Source: Allohoeflea poritis (GTDB lineage: Bacteria > Pseudomonadota > Alphaproteobacteria > Rhizobiales > Rhizobiaceae). Taken from it: a stretch of DNA of 64,000 nucleotides. Numbering within the stretch: the stretch's first letter is position 1; every line of letters starts with the position of its first letter. This document shows positions 34,476-43,466 of this stretch, in pieces. The DNA is taken from positions 62,001-126,000 of the forward strand of contig NZ_JAPJZH010000002.1 of NCBI RefSeq assembly GCF_027889715.1, written 5' to 3'. A program made the position numbers and the translations under genes. The notes beneath the pieces were generated by a model. The model was not told the DNA's origin and searched no databases. It worked only from the letters and a program-made list of their open reading frames with translations.

Positions 34476-35615
34476 TCAGGCGTCGTGGACGTAGTAGCGG
34501 CCCTGGGTGCCGGCTGCTTCTTCAAGCTGGGCGAAGGCATCCATCGATCCGGCAAGCTCCGTCTTGAAGCTGTCCCAATCGGAATTCTGATAGCCGCCGA
34601 CCTCTTTCCACTGTGCCAGTTGATCGTCGGACAGGGAATGGAACTCGACACCGGACTTGCGCAATTCCGCCATGGCGTAGTTGCGCGCCGCGGGAACCTT
34701 CGCAAGGTTCTGCTGGGCGGTGATCTCGGAGGCGAACTCGATCCCTTCCTGCACATCCGCCGGCATGGAGTTGAACCATTCGAGATTGCAGGAGTAGACC
34801 TGACTGTCGGGAACCGCCTGCGTGAATGTGACGTGGCTCAATATGTCCTTGAAGCCGAAGACGTAGAGCGCCCCGACGGACGGATCGAGCGCATCGGCAA
34901 CGCCCTGCTTGATCGCGGAAGGTGTCTCGCCCCAGGCCACCGGTGTCGGGTTGGCGCCGACCATGCGGTAATACTGCTGCAGCATCTTGGAACCCGGCAC
35001 GCGGAATTTCACGCCGTCAAGATCGGCAGGCAGGATCACGGCGCCCGCGCCGCCTTTGCGGACTGCGACAACACGCGGGTCGATAACCACGTAGAACAGT
35101 GCCTTGAAGCCCTTTGCTTCCACCTTCGGGTGCACGTCCTTTTTCCAGGCTTCCGATGTCACCAGATTGACGAAGCGTTGGTTCGCGCCGCAGAAATACG
35201 GCATGTTGATAAGGTCAACCGAAGGCGCAAAGGGCGCGAAGTTGGACAGCGAATGCTGCGCCGCCTGGATGGTTCCGCCTTGCACCTTCTGGGCAAGCGC
35301 ACCGCCGGCGCCAAGTTGGCCGCCCGGCGCGAGCTTCACGTAAACCTTGCCGTTCGTGGCGTTCTGGATGTTTTCCTTCAGGTCGAGCTGAAGGATCGGG
35401 TAGCTGCGCGAAGCACCCAGAACATAGGCGGTCGCGATCGTCATGACGTGATCCGCGGCACTTTCGCGTTCGCGTTCCTCCTTGGCGGTCTGAGCGGCGG
35501 CCTCGGAAGACCAGAGCGTGCCCGCGGCACCCGCGACCACCGCCGCCGTAAACGCGCCGGAGCCTGCCAGTTTGAGAAAATTGCGGCGCTCGGCCGATTT
35601 CGGATTGTCGTTCAT
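34476..35615 (-). CDS. TRAP transporter substrate-binding protein (DctP-like; HpsK candidate)
   Basis: A 379-residue periplasmic binding protein with a Tat-type signal: ERRNFLKLAGSGAFTAAVV, and cleavage expected after SSEAAAQ. The DctP fold is seen in PILQLDLKENIQNATNGKVY, LGAGGALAQKVQGGTIQAAQ, LPADLDGVKFRVPGSKM, then VGALYVFGFKDILSHV and WFNSMPADVQEGIEF. The Arg in KFRVP is the usual carboxylate- or sulfonate-binding residue in this family. GGGAGGA precedes the ATG at 35615. It is the second gene of the operon, and its product should deliver DHPS or a related anion. Confidence 0.9.
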   Translation of the reverse strand: MNDNPKSAERRNFLKLAGSGAFTAAVVAGAAGTLWSSEAAAQTAKEERERESAADHVMTIATAYVLGASRSYPILQLDLKENIQNATNGKVYVKLAPGGQLGAGGALAQKVQGGTIQAAQHSLSNFAPFAPSVDLINMPYFCGANQRFVNLVTSEAWKKDVHPKVEAKGFKALFYVVIDPRVVAVRKGGAGAVILPADLDGVKFRVPGSKMLQQYYRMVGANPTPVAWGETPSAIKQGVADALDPSVGALYVFGFKDILSHVTFTQAVPDSQVYSCNLEWFNSMPADVQEGIEFASEITAQQNLAKVPAARNYAMAELRKSGVEFHSLSDDQLAQWKEVGGYQNSDWDSFKTELAGSMDAFAQLEEAAGTQGRYYVHDA

Positions 35616-35638
35616 GGCGTGGTTTCCTCCCTGAAAAC

Positions 35639-35818
35639 TCATTGCTGTGGGTTCTGTTCGCGCTTTTCCCGGATGAGGATCGCGACGACAAAGCAGACGG
35701 CCGTTGCCAGGAGCACGAGCATTTCGCTGATATCGTTGAGGAACGACGTCCCGAAAAACGCTCCGCTCAGAACATTTGCGAGAAAGACGGCGAAGAACGC
35801 GGCGGCGACAATGAGCAT
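35639..35818 (-). CDS. Small two-helix membrane protein, first gene of the TRAP/DHPS operon
   Basis: A 59-residue hydrophobic protein starting MLIVAAAFFAVFLANVLSG and with a second segment SEMLVLLATAVCFVVAILIR, ending in a charged tail (EKREQNPQQ). GGAGGAGG lies 4 bases before the ATG at 35818; a longer frame begins with a TTG inside the operator and is rejected. It is 23 bases ahead of the DctP gene and directly behind the promoter with LacI operators. Function is unknown. An accessory subunit of the TRAP system is a possibility from position alone. Confidence 0.65.
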   Translation of the reverse strand: MLIVAAAFFAVFLANVLSGAFFGTSFLNDISEMLVLLATAVCFVVAILIREKREQNPQQ

Positions 35819-35858
35819 TGGCCTCCTCCCAGGCATAGCTGCTCGAACAGAATGGCTC

Positions 35859-35876
35859 AATGTAAGCGCTTACATT
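35859..35876. promoter_or_regulatory. LacI-type operator 1
   Basis: AATGTAAGCGCTTACATT is a perfect 18-bp palindrome with the central AAGCGCTT typical of LacI/PurR-family sites. It overlaps the predicted -10 of the TRAP/DHPS operon. Confidence 0.8.
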
Positions 35877-35887
35877 TTCAATTGCAA
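35859..35887 (-). promoter_or_regulatory. Predicted sigma-70 promoter of the TRAP/DHPS operon
   Basis: Read on the minus strand, a -35 TTGCAA (35887-35882) and a -10 TACATT (35864-35859) are 17 bases apart. The -10 is inside operator 1, and the -35 touches operator 2, which fits repression by the divergent LacI regulator. Confidence 0.5.
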
Positions 35888-35896
35888 GCGCTTGCA
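35883..35896. promoter_or_regulatory. LacI-type operator 2
   Basis: TGCAAGCGCTTGCA is a perfect 14-bp palindrome with the same AAGCGCTT core; its centre is 22 bp from that of operator 1, so both lie on the same DNA face. Confidence 0.78.
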
Positions 35897-35905
35897 TTCA
35901 ATTTA

Positions 35906-35919
35906 TGTAAAGGCTTGCA
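35906..35919. promoter_or_regulatory. LacI-type operator 3 (imperfect)
   Basis: TGTAAAGGCTTGCA keeps the half-sites TGTAA and TTGCA but has a changed centre. Its centre is 23 bp from that of operator 2, so it continues the helical phasing toward the lacI-type gene. Confidence 0.5.
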
Positions 35920-35982
35920 TGGTAGCCTGCCGGACCCTTATTTTAGGATAGCCGCCTTTGCGGCATCCGATTGGAGAGGTCC

Positions 35983-36999
35983 TTGGAGAAGTTCCAGCCA
36001 CCGACACTGGAAGATGTCGCCCGCAAGGCGGCGGTTTCGACGGCAACGGTTTCCAGATGCCTGAGCCGTCCCGGCACCGTAAGGCAGGCAACGCGCGAAC
36101 GGGTGATGCAGGTCGTCAGTGAGCTGGGTTACACCCCCAATTTCGGCGCCCAGGCGATGGCGGCAAGGCGCACCAACACCATCGGCGCCGTCATCCCGAC
36201 CATGGACAATGCGATCTTCGCAAAGGGACTGCAGGCTTTCCAGGAGGAGATCAGCAGTCGCGGGGCCAGCCTCCTTGTCGCCAGTTCCTCTTACAAAAAG
36301 GACCTTGAGGAAAAACAGATACGCGCGCTGATCGCCCGCGGTGTCGATGCCCTGCTGCTGATCGGCGATGACCGCGACGAGGAAATCTACGAATACCTGG
36401 CAAAGCGGCATATTCCCTATGTGCTTGCCTGGAATCACCGCAAGGCGGCATCCCACACCTATGTCGGCTTCGACAATTTCCAGGCCGCCTACGCGATGGC
36501 CGAGCGCGTGCTGCAACACGGACATCGCAGGATCGCCATGATTGCCGGCATCACGGAAGGCAATGACCGGGCATTCGACCGTCGTGCCGGTGTGCGCAAG
36601 GCGCTGTCGGACCATGGCATCGCGGATGCGGACTTCTCGGTCGTCGAATGCGTTTACAGCATCGATGCCGCCGGCGACGCGTTCGAGACGATTTTGGGCA
36701 CCGGCAGACGCCCGACCGCCGTCATCTGCGGCAATGACGTGCTGGCGGCCGGAGCCATTCTGAGAGCCAAGGCGATGGGCATCAGCGTTCCCGGCGGCAT
36801 CTCGGTGACCGGATTTGACGACATCGAACTTTCAACCGTCGTCGACCCGGGTGTCACCACCGTTCACGTGCCGCACCGCAGGATGGGCAAAACCGCCGCA
36901 ACCGTCTTGTTCTCCGCGCTCAAGAACCGCCAGCCAAAAAGCAGAAAACTCGAAACCCACATTATCGAACGTCAGTCGCTCGCGCCGCCGGCAAGCTAG
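35983..36999 (+). CDS. LacI-family transcriptional regulator of the TRAP/DHPS operon
   Basis: A 338-residue regulator. The N-terminal HTH and hinge are LEDVARKAAVSTATVSRCLS and RERVMQVVSELGYTPNFGAQ, followed by a periplasmic-binding-protein-like sensor domain (IGAVIPTMDNAIFAKGLQAF, then ALLLIGDD, then TAVICGNDVLAAGAILRAKA and ISVTGFDDIELS). I chose the TTG at 35983 because GGAGAGG lies 3-4 bases before it; an earlier TTG at 35971 overlaps that ribosome site. It faces three palindromic operators and is divergent from the transporter operon, so it is almost certainly its regulator. The ligand would be DHPS or an intermediate. Confidence 0.9.
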   Translation: MEKFQPPTLEDVARKAAVSTATVSRCLSRPGTVRQATRERVMQVVSELGYTPNFGAQAMAARRTNTIGAVIPTMDNAIFAKGLQAFQEEISSRGASLLVASSSYKKDLEEKQIRALIARGVDALLLIGDDRDEEIYEYLAKRHIPYVLAWNHRKAASHTYVGFDNFQAAYAMAERVLQHGHRRIAMIAGITEGNDRAFDRRAGVRKALSDHGIADADFSVVECVYSIDAAGDAFETILGTGRRPTAVICGNDVLAAGAILRAKAMGISVPGGISVTGFDDIELSTVVDPGVTTVHVPHRRMGKTAATVLFSALKNRQPKSRKLETHIIERQSLAPPAS

Positions 37000-37020
37000 A
37001 CTGGCAATCGGTCGATTGGA

Positions 37021-37034
37021 ATGCCGGCCGGCAT
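37021..37034. other. Perfect 14-bp palindrome after the lacI-type gene
   Basis: ATGCCGGCCGGCAT lies 22 bases after the stop of the LacI gene and 105 bases before the FNR-type box. It could be a regulator site or chance in GC-rich DNA; no loop is available for a stable hairpin. Confidence 0.3.
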
Positions 37035-37138
37035 AACAGATCACTGCAACCTGGTAGATTAGCCTCATACAGTCTGAACCGGGCGCAATTCATCCCGAAG
37101 CTGCGCAGTTCACCAACCGTTTAAATTTTTGAAGTCAC

Positions 37139-37152
37139 TTGACGGAAGTCAA
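37139..37152. promoter_or_regulatory. FNR/NnrR-type binding site upstream of nosR
   Basis: TTGACGGAAGTCAA is a perfect inverted repeat of the form TTGAC-N4-GTCAA, matching the TTG-N8-CAA pattern bound by FNR, FixK, DNR and NnrR proteins. Its centre is about 61 bases before the nosR start, giving a short leader if it sits near -41. A Crp/Fnr-family gene at the far end of the nos cluster is a candidate regulator. Confidence 0.7.
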
Positions 37153-37206
37153 GGAGAACCGATCCGGAAGCTGACAGTAATTCTCTTGATTTCACGGAGA
37201 ACTGCT

Positions 37207-39387
37207 GTGCGCATCGGGTCCTGTCTCAAGGCGATACTCATATTGGTGGCGACCCTTTTCGCGCTGCCGGCGATCGCCGCCGACGCGCAATTGCCGCGTT
37301 TCCTCGGCAAGATCGAGCCGGACAGCCTCGTACCCGGCGCGACCGGTTTCGGCACACTGCGTACGGATGTCCCTGTGGCAGCCGTGTTGAACGGCGGTGA
37401 AACCGTCGGATGGGCATTCCTGACATCCGATTTCGTCGGCACGACGGGCTATTCCGGAAAGCCGATCCATGTCGTCGCTGCCGTTTCGGACGACGCCGTT
37501 CTGACCGGCGTCCAGCTCGTCGAGCACTCCGAACCCATCGTGCTGATCGGCATTCCCGATGCGAAGGTCCAGCGTCTGACCGAAAGCTATGCCGGGCTCG
37601 ATCTGAAGGCCGAAGCCGCCGCCGGCGGATCGGCGCACGATCTCGATATCATCTCCGGGGCGACCGTCACCATCATGGTCATCGACGATTCAATCGTGCG
37701 CGCCGGCTTGAAGGTCGCGCGCGCACTCGGCCTCGGCGGGCTGGCGCCGGAAGCCGCCGCCGGACCGCGGCGGCAGATCAATCCCGACCTTGTTGAAAGC
37801 GAGGACTGGATGACCCTGTCCGGTGACGGTTCCGTCCGCGCGCTGACGCTCGATATCGGTCAGATCAATCAGGCCTTCGCCGTGTCCGGCGATGAACGCG
37901 CCGCGGCACGTCCCGAAAAAGGCCCGGACACCGACACCTTCATTGACATGAAGGCCACAATGGTCAGCGTTCCCTCAATCGGCCTGAGCCTGCTGGGCGA
38001 GGCTGAATACGCCAATCTCCGGAACTGGCTGCAGGAAGGCGAACACGCCATCCTCGTCGCCGGACGCGGGCGTTATTCCTTCAAGGGATCCGGCTATGTC
38101 CGGGGCGGCATATTCGACCGCATCCAGCTCATTCAGGGGGACCGTTCCGTGCGCTTTTTCGACCGGCAACATCGCCGCCTCGGAGAGATAGCCGCTCCCG
38201 GCGCTCCGAACTTCACCGAGCTTGATCTCTTCAAGATCCCCGCCGATGCGGAATTCGATCCGGCGGCGCCGTGGCGCCTCCAGCTTCTGGCGCAGCGCGC
38301 GACCGGCCCCGTCGACAAGAGCTTCCTGACCTTCGATCTCGGTTACCGCCTGCCGGAGCGCTATCTGCTGCCGCTGGCCCCTGCCCCGGACGCAAGCGCC
38401 GAGGAGGCCGCCGCCAAGGCGGCGCTATGGCAACGCATATGGCTTGACCGGAAGATCGAAATCGCCGCGCTTGCCGCGATGCTCGCGGTGCTGACCGGCG
38501 TCTTTTTCTTCCAGTTCCAGTGGACCCGCAACGAGCGTTTCCTGTTCTGGTTCCGCATGGGCTTCCTGACCGTGACGCTGGTCTTTCTCGGCTGGTACGC
38601 CAATGCCCAGCTGTCCGTGGTCAATCTGATGGCGCTTGCCGGCGCGCTGCAGACGGGCTTTACCTGGGACGCCTTCCTGCTCGATCCGATGATCTTCATC
38701 CTGTGGTTCTCGGTCGCGGCCGCGCTGGTCTTCTGGGGCCGCGGCGCCTATTGCGGGTGGCTGTGCCCTTTTGGCGCCCTGCAGGAACTGACCAACCAGA
38801 TCGCACGCGCGTTGAAAGTCCCGCAATGGGAATTGCCCTGGGGGCTGCACGAGCGCCTGTGGCCTGTCAAATATATGATTTTCCTCGGCCTTTTCGGCGT
38901 ATCCCTGGCCTCAATTCCGCTTGCCGAATCCCTTGCCGAGGTGGAACCGTTCAAGACGGCCATCATCCTGAAATTCGCCCGCGCATGGCCCTTCGTTGTT
39001 TTCGCCGTCGGTCTGCTGGTGATCGGACTGTTCGTCGAGCGCTTCTATTGCCGTTACCTGTGCCCGCTTGGCGCGGCCCTGGCGATCCCGGCCCGCATGC
39101 GCATGTTCGACTGGCTCAAGCGCTACCACGAATGCGGTCATCCGTGCCGGACCTGCGCCAACGAATGCCCGGTCCAGGCCATCCATCCGACCGGCGAGAT
39201 CAATCCCAACGAATGCGTCAACTGCCTGCACTGCCAGGTGCTCTACCAGTCCGGAACCAAATGTCCGGTCGTCATGCGCAAGCTCAAGAGCCGTGCGGCC
39301 TTCGAAGCGCGCAACAGGAAAAGTTTCACGGCGGCATCACAGGCCGCCGTCCAACCGGCTTCTAAAAAGGAGAAAGCCCATGTCTGA
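37207..39387 (+). CDS. nosR: NosR, flavo-iron-sulfur membrane protein for N2O respiration
   Basis: A 726-residue protein needed for electron supply to NosZ and nos expression. Signal-like N-terminus ([20 protein letters not shown]), periplasmic FMN-binding domain with the flavinylation motif SGATVT (Thr at about residue 155), and several membrane helices. Cytoplasmic Cys motifs follow: [26 protein letters not shown], and two 4Fe-4S sets, [13 protein letters not shown] and CVNCLHCQ...KCP. The start is the GTG at 37207, with GGAG about 8 bases before it. The frame is open to a TTG at 37129, but that would include the FNR box. The stop overlaps the nosZ ATG. Confidence 0.95.
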   Translation: MRIGSCLKAILILVATLFALPAIAADAQLPRFLGKIEPDSLVPGATGFGTLRTDVPVAAVLNGGETVGWAFLTSDFVGTTGYSGKPIHVVAAVSDDAVLTGVQLVEHSEPIVLIGIPDAKVQRLTESYAGLDLKAEAAAGGSAHDLDIISGATVTIMVIDDSIVRAGLKVARALGLGGLAPEAAAGPRRQINPDLVESEDWMTLSGDGSVRALTLDIGQINQAFAVSGDERAAARPEKGPDTDTFIDMKATMVSVPSIGLSLLGEAEYANLRNWLQEGEHAILVAGRGRYSFKGSGYVRGGIFDRIQLIQGDRSVRFFDRQHRRLGEIAAPGAPNFTELDLFKIPADAEFDPAAPWRLQLLAQRATGPVDKSFLTFDLGYRLPERYLLPLAPAPDASAEEAAAKAALWQRIWLDRKIEIAALAAMLAVLTGVFFFQFQWTRNERFLFWFRMGFLTVTLVFLGWYANAQLSVVNLMALAGALQTGFTWDAFLLDPMIFILWFSVAAALVFWGRGAYCGWLCPFGALQELTNQIARALKVPQWELPWGLHERLWPVKYMIFLGLFGVSLASIPLAESLAEVEPFKTAIILKFARAWPFVVFAVGLLVIGLFVERFYCRYLCPLGAALAIPARMRMFDWLKRYHECGHPCRTCANECPVQAIHPTGEINPNECVNCLHCQVLYQSGTKCPVVMRKLKSRAAFEARNRKSFTAASQAAVQPASKKEKAHV

Positions 39388-41284
39388 AAAAGGAAAGTCA
39401 TTGACCATCAATCGGCGTGACCTGCTCGGGGCCACGGCCGGAGGCGCGGTGCTTGCCGCCGCAGGCACCGGTCTCCTGGCCTCGGGTTCCGCACCCGCGC
39501 GCGCGGCCGAGGGAGACTTCGCCCTCGCCCCCGGTGAGCTTGACGAATATTACGGCTTCTGGTCGTCCGGCCAGACCGGCGAGATTCGTATCCTCGGGGT
39601 GCCGTCCATGCGCGAGCTGATGCGCATTCCGGTCTTCAACCGTTGCTCGGCGACGGGGTGGGGCCAGACGAATGAGTCGCTGAAGGTCCTCACCGAGGGT
39701 CTGCTGCCGGAGACCAAGGCCTATCTGGCCGCCCAGGGCAAGGTCACCTATGAAAACGGCGACCTGCACCACCCGCACATGTCCTTCACCGACGGCACCT
39801 ATGACGGCCGCTACCTGTTCGCCAACGACAAGGCCAACACCCGCGTGGCCCGCATCCGCTGCGACGTGATGAAATGCGACAAGATCATCGAGATCCCCAA
39901 CGCCAAGGACATCCACGGTCTGCGGCCGCAGAAGTTCCCGCGCACCGGCTATGTCTTCGCCAATGGCGAACACGAGGCACCGCTCGTCAATGACGGCACG
40001 ATCCTCGACAAGCCCGAGGAATACGTCAACATCTTCACCGCCATCGACGGCGACGAGATGAAGGTGGCCTGGCAGGTCATCGTCAGCGGCAACCTCGATA
40101 ATTGCGACGCCGACTACCAGGGCAAATACGCCTTTGCCACGAGCTACAATTCGGAGATGGGCACCAACCTTGCCGAGATGACCGAGAGCGAAACCGACCA
40201 TGCGGTCATCTTCGACATCAAGGCCATCGAGGAAGCGGTTGCCGCCGGCGACTATCAGGAGCTCAATGGCGTTCCGGTCGTCGACGGGCGCAAGGGCTCC
40301 CGCCTCACCCGCTACGTGTCGATCCCGAACAGCCCGCACGGCTGCAACGCTGCTCCGGACAAGCGGCACATCGTGATCAACGGCAAATTGTCGCCGACCG
40401 TCTCGGTCATCGACGTGGAGAAGGTCCCGGCCCTGTTCGAACAGGATGCGGACCCGCGTTCCTGCATCGTTGCCGAACCGCAGCTGGGCCTCGGACCGTT
40501 GCACACCGCGTTCGACGGCAAGGGCAACTGCTTCACCACCCTGTTCCTCGACAGCCAGGTCGTGAAGTGGAACATGGACCGGGCGATCCAGGCCTATGGC
40601 GGCGCGGATGTGGACCCGATCATCTCCAAGGTCGATGTGCACTACCAGCCTGGCCATAACTCGACCTCCATGGGCGAGACGGCTGAAGCCGATGGCAAGT
40701 GGCTGATCTCGATGAACAAGTTCTCCAAGGACCGCTTCCTCAATGTCGGCCCGCTGAAACCGGAGAACGAGCAACTCATCGACATCTCCGGCGACGAGAT
40801 GAAGGTGGTGCATGACGGCCCGACCTTTGCCGAGCCGCATGACAGCATCATCGTCCACCGTTCGAAGGTGAACCCGGTCACGATCTGGGAACGCGACGAC
40901 CCGATGTGGGAGGAGGCCCGTCAACAGGCCGCCGCCGACGGGGTCGATCTCGAGGACGGTGCCGAGGAGCCGATCCGCGATGGCAACAAGGTGCGTGTCT
41001 ACATGACATCGATCGCGCCGAGCTTCAGCCTTGAGAAATTCACGGTCAAGCAGGGCGACGAGGTCACGATCTACATCACCAACCTCGATGACATCGATGA
41101 TCTGACCCACGGCTTCTGCCTCTCCAACTTCGGCATCGCCATCGAGGTGGGACCGCAGGCAACCGCGTCGGTGACCTTCGTTGCAGAGCGGCCCGGTGTG
41201 CACTGGTTCTATTGCCAGTGGTTCTGCCATGCGCTGCACATGGAAATGCGCGGCCGCATGTTCGTCGAACCTCGGGGCGCCTGA
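39380..41284 (+). CDS. nosZ: Nitrous-oxide reductase, clade I (Tat-exported)
   Basis: A 634-residue copper enzyme that reduces N2O to N2 in the periplasm. Tat signal: [18 protein letters not shown]. The beta-propeller that carries CuZ shows the His-rich [12 protein letters not shown] motif, and further His ligands appear in [10 protein letters not shown] and [11 protein letters not shown]. The C-terminal cupredoxin holds Cu[15 protein letters not shown] Tat rather than Sec signal places it in clade I. AAGGAG lies 8 bases before the ATG at 39380, inside the end of nosR. It needs NosDFY and NosL for CuZ assembly, all present downstream. Confidence 0.97.
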   Translation: MSEKGKSLTINRRDLLGATAGGAVLAAAGTGLLASGSAPARAAEGDFALAPGELDEYYGFWSSGQTGEIRILGVPSMRELMRIPVFNRCSATGWGQTNESLKVLTEGLLPETKAYLAAQGKVTYENGDLHHPHMSFTDGTYDGRYLFANDKANTRVARIRCDVMKCDKIIEIPNAKDIHGLRPQKFPRTGYVFANGEHEAPLVNDGTILDKPEEYVNIFTAIDGDEMKVAWQVIVSGNLDNCDADYQGKYAFATSYNSEMGTNLAEMTESETDHAVIFDIKAIEEAVAAGDYQELNGVPVVDGRKGSRLTRYVSIPNSPHGCNAAPDKRHIVINGKLSPTVSVIDVEKVPALFEQDADPRSCIVAEPQLGLGPLHTAFDGKGNCFTTLFLDSQVVKWNMDRAIQAYGGADVDPIISKVDVHYQPGHNSTSMGETAEADGKWLISMNKFSKDRFLNVGPLKPENEQLIDISGDEMKVVHDGPTFAEPHDSIIVHRSKVNPVTIWERDDPMWEEARQQAAADGVDLEDGAEEPIRDGNKVRVYMTSIAPSFSLEKFTVKQGDEVTIYITNLDDIDDLTHGFCLSNFGIAIEVGPQATASVTFVAERPGVHWFYCQWFCHALHMEMRGRMFVEPRGA

Positions 41285-41286
41285 CC

Positions 41287-42546
41287 ATGAAGCGCCTCGG
41301 TCTCTTCATTGCACTGCTGTTTCTGCCGCTGGCCTGTCTGGCGGCGGAACGGCACGTGCCGGCTGAGCCCGGGGCACTCGCAACTGCTATCGGCGAGGCG
41401 AAGGATGGGGAGGTCCTGCGCCTTGCCCCCGGCGTCCACAATGGCCATTTCGCCATTGACCGTCCATTGACACTGGATGGCGGCGGCGAGGCCGTTCTCG
41501 AGGGGACCGGCGAAGGAAGCGTGGTAACCGTCAACGCGCCTGACGTTACGATACGCGGCCTGACCATTCGTGGATCGGGATCCTCGCACGACGCCATCGA
41601 CGCCGGCGTCAGCCTCGGCCGCAAGGCCGATCGCGCCGTCGTCGAAAACAATACGATCACCGGCAACCTCTACGGTGTCGACATCCACGGCGCCAAGGAT
41701 TCACGCGTCGCCGGCAATGTCATCGTCGGCCGCCGCGATCACCGCATGAACGAACGCGGCAACGGTGTCTATGTCTGGAACGCCCCCGGAGCCGTCGTCG
41801 ATGGCAACGACATCCGTTGGGGCCGCGACGGCATTTTCGTCAACACCTCGAAAAAGAACAAATTCACCAACAACCGCTTCCGCGATCTGCGCTTTGCCGT
41901 GCATTACATGTACGCCAATGACAGCGAGGTCTCGGGCAATATCTCGATCGGCAACGATCTCGGTTACGCCGTGATGTTCTCCAAGCGGGTCAAGGTCACC
42001 GACAACATCTCAATCGGCGATGACGAGCACGGCATCATGCTCAACTACGCCAACCAGTCACATGTGTCGGGCAATCTGATCCGCGACGGCAAGAACCGCT
42101 GCGTCTTTCTCTACAACGCCCACAAGAACCGGGTCGAAAACAACCGCTTCGAACGCTGCGCCATCGGCATCCACTTCACCGCCGGTTCCGAGCGCAACGC
42201 CATCACTGGCAATGCCTTCATCGGCAACCGTACCCAGGTCAAATATGTCGGCTCGCGCTGGCTTGACTGGTCGGCGGAAGAGCGCGGCAACTACTGGAGC
42301 GATTTCGCCGGTTACGACATCAATGGCGACGGCATCGCCGACGCACCCTACCGGCCCAATGACCGCATGGACCACATTCTGTGGTCGCAGCCTTCCGCAA
42401 AGCTTCTTCTGGGCGCGCCTGCGGTGCAGCTGGTGCGCTGGGCGCAGTCGAGTTTCCCGGCGCTGCTTCCGGGCGGCGTGATCGACAGCCGTCCGCTGAT
42501 GCGCGCCGTGGATATCACGGTGCCGGAGCTTGGAGATCCGTCATGA
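41287..42546 (+). CDS. nosD: NosD, periplasmic CuZ-assembly protein
   Basis: A 419-residue exported protein with a Sec signal (LGLFIALLFLPLACLAAE) and parallel beta-helix repeats: NNTITGNLYGVDIHGAKDSR, GNDIRWGRDGIFVNTSKKN and RFRDLRFAVHYMYANDSEVS, as expected for the CASH/NosD domain. NosD works with the NosFY ABC complex to deliver sulfur or copper to NosZ. It starts 2 bases after the nosZ stop, and its own stop overlaps nosF by ATGA. Confidence 0.95.
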   Translation: MKRLGLFIALLFLPLACLAAERHVPAEPGALATAIGEAKDGEVLRLAPGVHNGHFAIDRPLTLDGGGEAVLEGTGEGSVVTVNAPDVTIRGLTIRGSGSSHDAIDAGVSLGRKADRAVVENNTITGNLYGVDIHGAKDSRVAGNVIVGRRDHRMNERGNGVYVWNAPGAVVDGNDIRWGRDGIFVNTSKKNKFTNNRFRDLRFAVHYMYANDSEVSGNISIGNDLGYAVMFSKRVKVTDNISIGDDEHGIMLNYANQSHVSGNLIRDGKNRCVFLYNAHKNRVENNRFERCAIGIHFTAGSERNAITGNAFIGNRTQVKYVGSRWLDWSAEERGNYWSDFAGYDINGDGIADAPYRPNDRMDHILWSQPSAKLLLGAPAVQLVRWAQSSFPALLPGGVIDSRPLMRAVDITVPELGDPS

Positions 42547-43466
42547 CAGAACACAAGAACCCCTCCGAAACCGGGGACGCTCTGATCGTCGACGGGCTGT
42601 GCAAGCGCCACGGCCGCGTGCAGACGCTCGAAAATGTCAGCCTTGCCCTAAAGCCGGGTGAGCGCATGGCCCTGCTCGGCCATAACGGCGCTGGCAAGAC
42701 GACGCTGATGAAGCTGATCCTCGGCCTATGGTCGCCAAGCGCGGGTCAAATCAGCGTAGCCGGCGCGGTCCCCGGCAGTTCCGAGGCACGCAGGGCATCC
42801 GCCTATCTGCCGGAAGCCGTTGCCTTCCACCGGGCATTGACGGGACGCGAGCAACTGACGCTCTTTGCCCGCCTCGCCGGCGCACCGGTCAAATCCGTCG
42901 ACGGGCTTCTCGAGCGTGTCGGTGTCGCAGATGCCGCCGACCGGCGCATCGGAACCTGGTCGAAGGGCATGCGCCAACGGCTCGGCCTCGCGCAGGTTCT
43001 GCTCGGCAAGCCCCGCATCGCATTGCTGGACGAGCCGACCAGCGGTCTGGACCCCATATCGCGGCACGATCTTTACGCCATTATCGACGAAATGGCGCAG
43101 CATGGCACCGCCGTACTGATCGCCTCCCACGCGCTGACGGAAGTCGAAGCCAGAACCGACAGGATCGCAATCATGCGCAAGGGTCGCGTCGTCGCCGACG
43201 ACACGCTCGCCAGGCTCAGCGCCCGCGCCGAACTGCCGATCCGGCTGAAGCTGACGGCCCAGAACGACGATGCGAGCGAAGTTCACGCCCGGCTCGGCGG
43301 CAAGCGCATCAACGGTGCTTCCGTCGAACTGCTGTGCAGCCCGGAAAACAAGATGGAGCGCCTCGCCCATATCGCGGCGCTCGGCGATCTCGTCGTCGAC
43401 GTGGAGATGGCGCCGCCAAGCCTTGAAGACCTTTACCGCCACTATTCCGGGGAGGATCGCACATGA
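42543..43466 (+). CDS. nosF: NosF, ABC ATPase for NosZ maturation
   Basis: A 307-residue ATPase with Walker A GHNGAGKTT (about residue 47), signature-region WSKGMRQRLGLAQVLLG and Walker B IALLDEPTSGLDP. The signature is SKGMRQR rather than LSGGQ, as is usual for NosF/CcmA-type proteins. The C-terminal ~80 residues are a family extension. ATGA overlaps exist on both sides, with nosD and nosY. Confidence 0.94.
   Translation: MTEHKNPSETGDALIVDGLCKRHGRVQTLENVSLALKPGERMALLGHNGAGKTTLMKLILGLWSPSAGQISVAGAVPGSSEARRASAYLPEAVAFHRALTGREQLTLFARLAGAPVKSVDGLLERVGVADAADRRIGTWSKGMRQRLGLAQVLLGKPRIALLDEPTSGLDPISRHDLYAIIDEMAQHGTAVLIASHALTEVEARTDRIAIMRKGRVVADDTLARLSARAELPIRLKLTAQNDDASEVHARLGGKRINGASVELLCSPENKMERLAHIAALGDLVVDVEMAPPSLEDLYRHYSGEDRT

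Noticed and set aside
37129-37206. N-terminal extension of NosR from a TTG
   Set aside because: It would translate through the FNR-type box and adds non-signal-like residues; GTG at 37207 has a ribosome site.
39398-41239. 613-residue open frame antisense to nosZ
   Set aside because: Shadow of nosZ in a high-GC genome; composition rich in Val/Asp/Gly/Arg without motifs.
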